13,091 nt of DNA, from NCBI GenBank assembly GCA_015501055.1, contig JADNYV010000907.1:1-13091 (forward strand), given 5' to 3'. The DNA comes from Mucidula mucida. Lineage: Eukaryota > Basidiomycota > Agaricomycetes > Agaricales > Physalacriaceae. A program made the translations under genes and the position numbers. This document shows, piece by piece, positions 1-6,048 of this stretch (positions are counted from its first letter, which is position 1; each line of letters opens with the position of its first letter). The notes beneath the pieces are model-generated. The model was given only the letters and a program-made list of their open reading frames with translations, ran no database searches and had not been told where the DNA came from.

Positions 1-207
1 GAGAGAAATCGCGACCGCTACAGCTTGGACTTTGAGTCCGGGAGCGGCTGTCGGCACTGGTGCGAAGTGGTTTTGCGAGATTTTGAGGGGTATGGTTGGG
101 TAGATGCCGAAGCTGCAGCCACGGTGGACCAGCTCACCAGCTTGATCAAAGAGGAGCATCCAGATGTTGACGTCCCTACGCCTGCCCCGCATGGCCAGTT
201 CTACTAA
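1..207 (+). CDS. 3' end of DUF7770-like fungal protein (partial, cut by window edge)
   Basis: This is the last 68 codons of a gene that begins left of the window. It reads in frame from base 1 and ends at TAA 205-207. The translated piece contains GCRHWCEVVLRDFEGYGW and ends in PTPAPHGQFY. The gene at 2459-3197 on the minus strand has the matching GCRYWCKVVLNDFVEYGW and PMPAPYGQFF, so the two are clear paralogues, both stopping right after the GQF(Y/F) end. The RDRY...GCR-W block resembles the C-terminal part of a fungal family I recall as DUF7770. That name is from memory and the function is unknown. No break is visible in this piece, so the gene could be intact upstream. About 140 bp separate its stop from the decayed sirtuin fragment on the same strand. 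Confidence 0.7.
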   Translation, partial: ERNRDRYSLDFESGSGCRHWCEVVLRDFEGYGWVDAEAAATVDQLTSLIKEEHPDVDVPTPAPHGQFY

Positions 208-312
208 ATATCTGATATCGTTGTTTGTCTTGTGTTACGTGTAATCGTCGTGTTTGTAAATGTACTCAAGTATGCGTCAGGACTAGCATTCGAATGTATC
301 ACCAATGTATCA

Positions 313-756
313 CCTTATTTTTCGACGGTGAGCCTGGGAAGTGTCTTTGACTTGCAGGCACAGAGGCTCTCCGACGAGGCGGGCACGGAACGCGTGGTGC
401 GCCGTGCGGTGCTCACAGTGCGGACAGCTCGCGCGACCGCGTGCATGTGGTCGGGTTTGCCGCCGAGAAGCCGCACTGCATACATTATGGCTCTCACCAA
501 AGAGGGCGGATTTTGTGTACTTATAGTTGTCGGGACATCGTCCATCGTAAGCAAACAAATCACTGGCCTGAACTCTGATTAAATTTCTATTTTCCCGCCT
601 AGGTTCAACCCGCCTCGACGATTGCAGGAATTGTGAAGGCAAGGTCGCCGTATTCAACGTTGACCGAACCATTGTCATCACGATGACGAGGCAGACTTGT
701 TGTTTTTGGGTCCTTGCGAAATGGTACTTCCACAAGGGTTGAATATTTCAATGTAA
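313..756 (+). pseudogene. Decayed 3' fragment of a SIRT5-like sirtuin gene
   Basis: This is a degenerate copy of the 3' part of the intact sirtuin gene at 6049-7091. From about 352 to 572 it matches the zinc-module and GTSSIV exon ([10 protein letters not shown] and VVGTSSIV are still readable). It then has an intron-like stretch from about 548 (GTAAGC) to 612 (CCTAG) at the same position as the last intron of the intact gene. The last exon follows and ends at TAA 754-756. Defects visible against the intact copy are: an apparent deletion of roughly 80 nt upstream that removes the catalytic-His/first-cysteine region; loss of 15-odd nt that removes LPRC and a zinc cysteine; a 10-nt deletion in the last exon; and a small insertion after the NVDR codons. 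The weak match at 313-345 (ttcga...tctttgac) is tentative. Because the intron is retained, this is a DNA-level duplicate, not a retrocopy. It cannot make an active deacylase. Confidence 0.8.
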
Positions 757-858
757 ATTGTAATGTCGCGACCACTGGTGACACAACCATGTATTATTAA
801 TGTCCTTTTGCCCTGCTACTGTAGAAGAGTAAACTGTGCTGTCTCCGCTGATACGTAC

Positions 859-1055
859 CTTCGCCGTTCAGATTGGCCAGAAACTGGTGCTCGATGTTGC
901 CAAGGGCGGTGAAACGCTGTTCCTTGCGTGATCCCCAGTGATGTTCGTCAATGTCCAGTCAGACAGAAGTACTTCAAAGAAATCCAGCTTGAGGCACTGT
1001 GCAAGTCCGCGTCAATTGACCGATCCGTGAAATGATATATGTGGGCCGCGATCAT
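859..1055 (-). pseudogene. Short coding remnant of an unidentified gene
   Basis: On the minus strand, 954-859 reads LDIDEHHWGSRKEQRF followed by TALGNIEHQFLANLNGE and ends exactly at a good splice donor (AAG|GTACGTATC, intron from 858 downwards). Upstream, in a frame displaced by one base, 1055-962 reads from an ATG through SIDADLHSASSWISLKYF. Joining the two needs a one-base correction near 960. The composition looks like real protein, not random sequence, but I do not recognise the family. The ATG overlaps the stop codon of kinase copy A (ATGA at 1055-1052), which may be coincidence. No downstream exon was found to the left. It is most likely a fragment of a third gene caught in the rearranged block; a short non-coding stretch that happens to be open is the alternative. 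Confidence 0.35.
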
Positions 1056-2093
1056 GGACGTCGATATTCGATGCTCAGGCCCAACTGATCAAAATATCCT
1101 CCTGGTACATATTTCGGAGCGAATAATCCGCCAAAAGCAGGATCCAGACGGTGAAGATACTGTTCTTCGAACCATTGATGCTCTCCAGCCACGAATCACG
1201 CGAAAAAGACCCACGATCTATGTAAGCGGCGTTCTGGTATGGCAGCCCTTGAAAACAGTACCAAGTTGGTGTACTCGAACCAGGGCGGGAATGCGCCTGC
1301 CATGCCCCAATCGACCAACCACACCTCCCCTTTTCGGTCTACCATGATATTGCGCATTTTAAGATCCACGTGACAGAGGACAAGCGGCTGGGTAGCGTCG
1401 AATGTCGGGTAATTCTGCGGCTCCAGCCGTCCAGTGCGCATGTGGCGGCGGACGAGCACGGAATAGCGGAGGTGGTCAAACCAGTCTGCCATAGCGGCAT
1501 ATGACTCAAATGGTCCCCCACCGCACTCTGTAAAGTAATATCTATTGCAAGGTAATGCCTCACCTGTGGAGTCAAACGGGCCTGGCTTATCGGGATTGGG
1601 AAGGGGGATCCGATGAAGTTCTTGAAGGGTTCTACGTAGCTTCCATACAGTCCACAGCCGTCTCCACCAGCTCATCCGTGGCTAGGCAGTCTCGAGCACA
1701 TCGCCATCCACATAGTCCATAACGAGCCAGAATTTTGACAAACGAAAGGCTTCTCGTGGGAGTACAGGTATGAGGCGGCATACATTCGGAACGCGGAGTG
1801 AGGAATGCGAAGCGACGTATGTCATGATGTATGCTTCGTGGGCGGGTCCCCGTTTGACCACGGCGTCTGGGGTGATTCTCCAGGCGGTGGGGCCTGTCCA
1901 GCTTGTATGCTTATCAGTGATCCCGAGTGGTGTGGAAGAGTCTTTTCGTGCTGCGTCAATCATAACTAGGAGTTCTTCATCGGTCAACGCGTTGACAGAT
2001 GACGGAAGCGGGCGAGCACTAACAAAATGTACATGTCAGTATTAGAGATCAGGTAGAACTTAGAGAGGCATACAATGAATGAGAAATCCCCAT
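1052..2093 (-). pseudogene. APH-fold phosphotransferase, copy A (two in-frame stop codons)
   Basis: Fungal relative of aminoglycoside phosphotransferase/choline kinase (Pfam APH type). Exon 1 is 2093-2074 (MGISHS). A 55-nt intron (2073-2019, GTATGC...TACTGAC...TAG) follows. Exon 2 is 2018-1052, ending in TGA 1054-1052. The combined 987 nt is a multiple of three, so there is no net frameshift over 328 codons. Kinase signatures are intact: VVK with K62, FWLVMDYVDGDVLE hinge, LCHVDLKMRN (H223, D225, N230) and WLVDWGMAGAF (metal-binding D243). Two codons are stops: TAG at 1684-1682 (residue 119, where copy B has TGG) and TGA at 1198-1196 (residue 281, where copy B has CGG). Reading resumes on the far side of each with good similarity. 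The natural substrate is unknown; fungal members of this fold are numerous and mostly uncharacterised. It lies tail to tail with the decayed sirtuin fragment. A sequencing error at both stops is possible but unlikely. Confidence 0.85.
2019..2073 (-). other. Intron 1 of kinase copy A
   Basis: The donor is GTATGC at 2073 and the acceptor TTGTTAG ends at 2019, with a TACTGAC branch point just upstream of the acceptor. Kinase copy B has the equivalent intron at 5702-5652 with the same donor and the same TACTGAC. The 20-nt exon 1 in front differs between copies at codon third positions only within codons 1-6, which supports a true coding micro-exon. Confidence 0.7.
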
Positions 2094-2458
2094 CACAGGA
2101 GATTGAAGAACTATCAAACGTTCATCCAGACGTCGCTGGCGATTTGAAACTAAGGTAAGAGGAGGTGAGAGGACTAAACTAAGATGTGCTTCTTACGTAA
2201 CTTGACCTTTCTCACCCGGACAAGCTACTGGAGTACAACATATCTAATCTCGCCTCTCTTTCGACTACCATGCCTTTTCAACGATTACCCAACAGCAACG
2301 ACCCATACACGCCTATCAGCCCACGCAATCGTACACGTCGAATGTTTAGCGGTTCTAAAGACTTCCTCGCGACTATGATATTACAATGGCCTCGCAACTA
2401 CAAGAATACAACCAGTCACGGTTACATGCAAGTAAATACTGCGCACACAGTCAGATAA
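2094..2458. other. Intergenic spacer without a recognised gene
   Basis: This spacer lies upstream of kinase copy A and downstream of the DUF7770-like gene. One short frame from ATG 2270 to 2458 on the plus strand begins MPFQRLPNSNDPYTPISPR. That style resembles the N-terminus of some fungal proteins, but no domain follows, no splice partner was found, and it ends next to the neighbour's stop codon. I treat it as probably non-coding. No repeat or RNA gene was seen. Confidence 0.4.
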
Positions 2459-3197
2459 TTAGAAGAACTGGCCGTACGGGGCAGGCATAGGGACGCTAAC
2501 ATTCGGATACTGTGTGTGGACTACGCTGGTCACATAATCCACCGTGGCTGGAGCTCCAGCTTCCAGCCAACCGTACTCCACAAAGTCGTTCAGAACAACT
2601 TTGCACCAGTATCGACAGCCGCTGCTAGACGATCGATTCAAGCGGTAGCGGTCACGATTCTTTCGAAGCAAGGCCGTGATCGCTTGAAGAACGGTAAACT
2701 CCCGACGCACTGCCAGTGTGTACACAGAGAGCTTGGAGTTCGAGGCGGAGTACGGATATCGATAGAATCCGATATGGAGATGTGTGACTCCGTCAGCGCG
2801 AAGTCCCATGGAGTTGAGCATAACGGAGGACTGCTCTCACAAACTCACTCAAGGGCCGATCGCCTGTAGAGGCCTTCAAGCAGCGCTCTGACGGCATGAA
2901 CAGTGAGTAGCAGTCTACAGGACGCCCTTCAGCTGCAAGTACAGGCGAAAGTGGGCAACCGACGTCTGCCCCATTGCTGAGCGCGCCGCGTGGACGTAGA
3001 TGTGGGAGACGGCCTTGTTGAGCTCTTCAACCGGGACGTTGACGGTAGTCGACTCCGCTACGGGAACACAGAGAATTTGTAAAGATATGGGAATGGTCAA
3101 ACAAAAACAACTGACCGTGCCCGTCTGTGCTCCAGGGCGGAAGATTGCCGTCCCTTTGAGCCGCGCACGCAGCAATCTGGGCAGCAAATGTGTTCAT
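2459..3197 (-). CDS. DUF7770-like small fungal protein
   Basis: Three-exon model. Exon 1 is 3197-3116 (ATG at 3197, MNTFAAQIAACAAQRDG...). The first intron is 3115-3058 (58 nt, GTCAGT...CCCGTAG). Exon 2 is 3057-2924. The second intron is 2923-2834 (90 nt, weak GTCCTG donor, AG acceptor). Exon 3 is 2833-2459. Joined, this gives 196 residues with all phases consistent. It restores a continuous pattern (AHFRLYLQLKG, then SSVMLNSMGLR, NRDRYRL and GCRYWCKVVLNDF) that fits what I remember of DUF7770, where an HW-(I/L)YL motif precedes SVRLNM and a GCR-W block. No catalytic residues, signal peptide or membrane segment is evident; it is probably soluble and its function is unknown. The plus-strand gene ending at 207 is its paralogue. 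The exact ends of intron 2 are the weakest part; a 93-nt version ending three bases later also keeps frame. If that intron is wrong, the gene would be frameshifted. Confidence 0.65.
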
Positions 3198-3421
3198 AGC
3201 GTGATATACCGGAGAGCAGACTGTAGTTGAGATGAGCGAGAAGCTGAGGACTCATAGAAGAGGCTGGTACTTAATATGCCCAGAGGTGGGTGTAATTGAG
3301 ATGCGCGACACAGAGGTAGAAAGCGGCAGCTTTTGTAGTATTGTCTGCTTGCTCAAATGGGCAGTCGAACGTTCAAAGAAAAAGATGCGTATGAACGGTG
3401 TCATCCGGTCAACAAAGAAAA

Positions 3422-3610
3422 GCCTGCAATCAGAAGAAGAAGCTCTAACATGGCGCCTACAGCAATACAATTTAGCGGATATCTTGCTGTAATGTGTAGG
3501 TGTGGTGCTCACATGTGCAATTCAACGTTAAACTATGAGGAAAAGACGTGTCTGAACTGAATGTGCATGACAAGGGTGTGGCATCCTGAGGACACACAAA
3601 GAGGATGGGG
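3422..3610 (+). repeat. Dispersed repeat, copy R1
   Basis: The left part, starting gcctgcaatcagaagaagaa and reaching about 3467, is shared with R2 and R3. The right part, around gggtgtggcatcctg at 3574, is shared with R3 in the same order and at a similar spacing. The middle (ctcacatgtgca near 3510) also matches R3 (ctcacaggtgca). It is a short non-coding element of about 190 nt with no terminal inverted repeat that I can see. Confidence 0.55.
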
Positions 3611-3611
3611 A

Positions 3612-3720
3612 ACCTGTAATCAGAAGAAGAAGTTGTAGCATACCGCCTAAGCAATACGTGCCGTGAAGTTTGTTTGGACGTATCTTGCGTCTGAATGAAT
3701 TGTCTTGTTGTAATCTAGGC
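3612..3720 (+). repeat. Dispersed repeat, copy R2 (partial)
   Basis: It begins acctgtaatcagaagaagaa and continues with a cgcctaagcaatac stretch that parallels the first 46 nt of R1. It sits directly after R1 in the same orientation, so R1 and R2 form a short tandem. The right half typical of R1 and R3 (gggtgtggcatcctg) is absent. The 3' boundary is approximate. Confidence 0.5.
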
Positions 3721-4067
3721 GCCGTGCCATAAGTAAATGTAGGTAAGATTATCGTGTCGTAGCTTACTAAGAACATTTTCTGATGCTCTGACCGTGTTCT
3801 GGGTTGGTTCTGGGACAAGAATCGGCCGGTCTAACACAGTTGTAGCCTTCGAGAAGAAGGTCGCATCCAAAGGAGGGGCTGTGGGAAAGTATTCGCACCA
3901 CCCAGTTATTCTCACAAACTGCAACACCGACAATGCCTCGCCGCTGGTCACAGTTATACTGCGCGCCTTGCCGTGGACACTGAAAGCCGTCAACGACCGT
4001 ATCCACGCCGGAACGGGCATGCACCCCAACCGTGCACGTGATCATGTCGCAAGGTGCAGTGAGCTCA

Positions 4068-4120
4068 CGTACGGGTCCCATAACCCGTACGCCGTACCGT
4101 ATGGACTTGTATACGGTACG
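4068..4120. repeat. Two adjacent perfect hairpins
   Basis: The first dyad has 9-bp arms cgtacgggt (4068-4076) and acccgtacg (4083-4091) around a 6-nt loop. One base later, the second has 10-bp arms cgtaccgtat (4093-4102) and atacggtacg (4111-4120) around an 8-nt loop. All four arms share the cgtac/gtacg end. No gene start or terminator role can be assigned from context. Confidence 0.75.
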
Positions 4121-4348
4121 ATTCACATCCTGAAGTATACGTGCCGCCAGTACAGTAGTTCTTCTCCTTGAGCAAAGCGGACTTACCCCAGTACACTGTG
4201 GTAGATGTCTGGGAGTATGCTGAGCGATCTCGCGCGCGCGCACATACCGCGCGTTCGGTCTCTACATCCTATCTCCGGGACAGTCTTGCATTGCCCTCCT
4301 GGCACCATCACAACATTGCCGCACATTGAATATAAAGATGCAAAAGCA

Positions 4349-4510
4349 ATTGCGATCAGAAGAAGGTCTAGCAGGCGTCTAAACCAATTCAAAAGAGAAG
4401 TTTTTTTGTTGTAACGCGTACCTGTTTTGCTCACAGGTGCAGTCTTGTGGTTGAACGTTGGCATCACTGACGAGGGTGTGGCATCCTGTATACACACCAC
4501 AAAGATGGGA
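4349..4510 (+). repeat. Dispersed repeat, copy R3
   Basis: It starts attgcgatcagaagaaggtc, continues with gcaggcgtctaa, and ends with gagggtgtggcatcctg and cacaccacaaagatggga. It has both the left and the right parts seen in R1, in the same order and orientation, so it is the second full-length copy. Together with R1/R2 it brackets about 630 bp of unrelated sequence. Confidence 0.5.
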
Positions 4511-4699
4511 TCAACCTCGCATGCGGCCTAGGCTGGGCCTAGGTGATACGGAGATACAGTATCCTGCCGTAAGAATTGGAAACAAGGTATTGTGTTTTGG
4601 TAATGTCTAAATGTGTTTTTGAATGAAAATTCAACGTACAAGGAATATTATATTTATCACAGTAGGAAAAGGTACTCAACTTGACTACTAGTTCAAGGT

Positions 4700-5722
4700 T
4701 CATGGTTGTCGTTGGTATTCGATACTCAGACCCAACCGATCCAAATATCCTCTCGGTACAACAGACTCGTACCATGATCCGCCAAATGCAGAGTCTAGGC
4801 GGTGAAGATATTGTTCTTCGTACCACCGATAGTCTCCAGCGACGAACCGGGCAAAGAACATCCACGATTTCGGCAAGCGGCGTTCTGGTATGGCGGCCCT
4901 TGAAAATAGCACCAAGTTGGCGTACTCAAACCACGGCGGGAATGCACCTGCCATGCCCCAATCAACCAACCACACCTCTCCTTTTCGGTCCACTATAATG
5001 TTGGCATGTTAAGATCCATGTGACAAAGGACGAGCGGCTGGCTAGCATCAAATGTCGGGTAAAGATGCGGCTCAAACTTCCCGGAGTGTATGTGCATGCC
5101 AACGAGAACGCAATAGCGGAGGTGGTCGCACCAGTCTGCCATAGCGCGATAGGACTCAAACGGTCCTGCATCGAGCTCCGTAAAATAGTATCCACTGCAA
5201 GGTAACACCTCACCTGTGGAATCAAATGGGCCTGGCACATCGGGACTGGGAAGAGGGATCCGATGCAGTTCTTGAAGGCTCTTCCGTAGCCTCCACACAG
5301 TCCATAGCCGTCTCCACCAGCTCATCCGTGGCCATGCAGTCTCTAGCACGTCGCCGTCCACATAGTCCATCACGAGCCAAAATTTTGACAAGAGAAAGGC
5401 TTCTCCTGGGCGTACATGGGGGAACGCGTACGGAGGAATACGAAGCGACATGTGTCATGATGTATGCTTCATGTGCGGGGGCCAATTTTACCACGGCGTC
5501 TGGCGTGATTCTCCAGGCGGTCGCACCGGCCATAACTGTGTGTTCATCACTGATCCCAAGCGCAGTAGAGGAGTCTTTCCGTGCTGCGTCAATCATGACT
5601 AGGAGTTCTTCATCGGTCAGGACGTCGACCGACGACGGAAGCGGTTTGGCCCTAGCGAATGATACAGGTCAGTACCGCATAGGTCATAAAGGAGAGGCAT
5701 ACAGTGAGTGTGAGATTCCCAT
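4700..5722 (-). pseudogene. APH-fold phosphotransferase, copy B (two frameshifting deletions)
   Basis: Paralogue of copy A with the same architecture. Exon 1 is 5722-5703, the intron is 5702-5652 (51 nt) and exon 2 is 5651-4700 (TGA 4702-4700). It reads correctly from the start through WRITPDAVVK and IMTHVASYSSVRVP. Near 5425-5435, 17 nt present in copy A are missing, and the frame shifts. The shifted frame, open from 5451 to 4993, then carries FWLVMDYVDGDVLETAWPRM through LCHMDLNM. At about 5003-5004 a second deletion, of one base, falls inside the catalytic loop just before the Asn codon and returns the sequence to the original frame (VWLVDWGMAGAF). The C-terminus then continues to the normal end without the stop codon seen in copy A. 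Net length is 324 codons, but translation would leave frame early. Both residues mutated to stops in copy A are sense codons here (W and R). It is divergent from the intact sirtuin gene at 6049. Confidence 0.85.
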
Positions 5723-6048
5723 AAGGGCTAAGCAAATGTGGAAGGAACTTGTACGCTCTACTTCTTAGCTGGGATTTGGCTGGGATAATGGTCGGAAGCA
5801 AAAATGAGCTCTGATCGCCGATCAGGCAGCTGTAGTCATGTGACTGTTAGAGGGCGCCGGCGGGAGCCATGTATCGATCGGCGCGTTGTGGGCGCAAGCC
5901 AAGCATTGACGCCGGCTACAGAATTTTTCGCAGCTCTCAAGATGAAGTTCGCGCATGATCAACAAGTGGCGCTTCTATTGTTTGGCATCAACCGTAATCG
6001 GCTGTACTTGACCTGTGCCTTCCACATACAAGAACTTGGAACTCACTA
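5723..6048. promoter_or_regulatory. Shared divergent promoter of kinase copy B and sirtuin
   Basis: This 326-bp spacer lies between two outward-facing start codons (5722 minus, 6049 plus). It contains a perfect 15-bp dyad ctgatcgccgatcag (5811-5825) and, ten bases later, GTCATGTGAC (5835-5844), a symmetric E-box-like site of the kind bound by bHLH factors. No clear TATA box was seen. Regulatory function is inferred from position and symmetry only. Confidence 0.45.

Larger units (their letters stand above)
3198..4699. other. Long gene-poor spacer with repeats and hairpins
   Basis: No gene is convincing in these 1.5 kb. The sequence holds three copies of a short repeat (about 3422-3610, 3612-3720 and 4349-4510), two adjacent perfect hairpins (4068-4120), an alternating CG run (4231-4241) and a doubled ggcctagg palindrome (4525-4543). 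A plus-strand frame 3232-3492 has an ATG start and 86 codons, beginning only 35 bp from the divergent DUF7770-like start, but its composition is low-information and it runs into the first repeat. Frames at 3767-4243 (minus) and 3794-4171 (plus) overlap each other and lack proper ATG starts. Confidence 0.5.

Noticed and set aside
310..735. 141-codon minus-strand frame
   Set aside because: It is antisense to the decayed sirtuin fragment, whose similarity to the intact gene explains the sequence; it has no family resemblance.
1039..1347. Plus-strand frames opposite the kinase copies (also 4681-4998, 5226-5768)
   Set aside because: They mirror the kinase coding strand; their mutual similarity simply reflects the duplicated kinase on the other strand.
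2516..2869. 117-codon plus-strand frame
   Set aside because: It is antisense to exon 3 of the DUF7770-like gene, where conserved motifs shared with 1-207 fix the real strand.
3232..3492. 86-codon plus-strand frame with an ATG near the DUF7770-like start
   Set aside because: It has no recognisable motif, a Lys/Arg-rich random look, and its end is made of repeat R1.
4525..4543. Doubled ggcctagg palindrome
   Set aside because: It is a short self-complementary motif repeated once; too little to assign a role.
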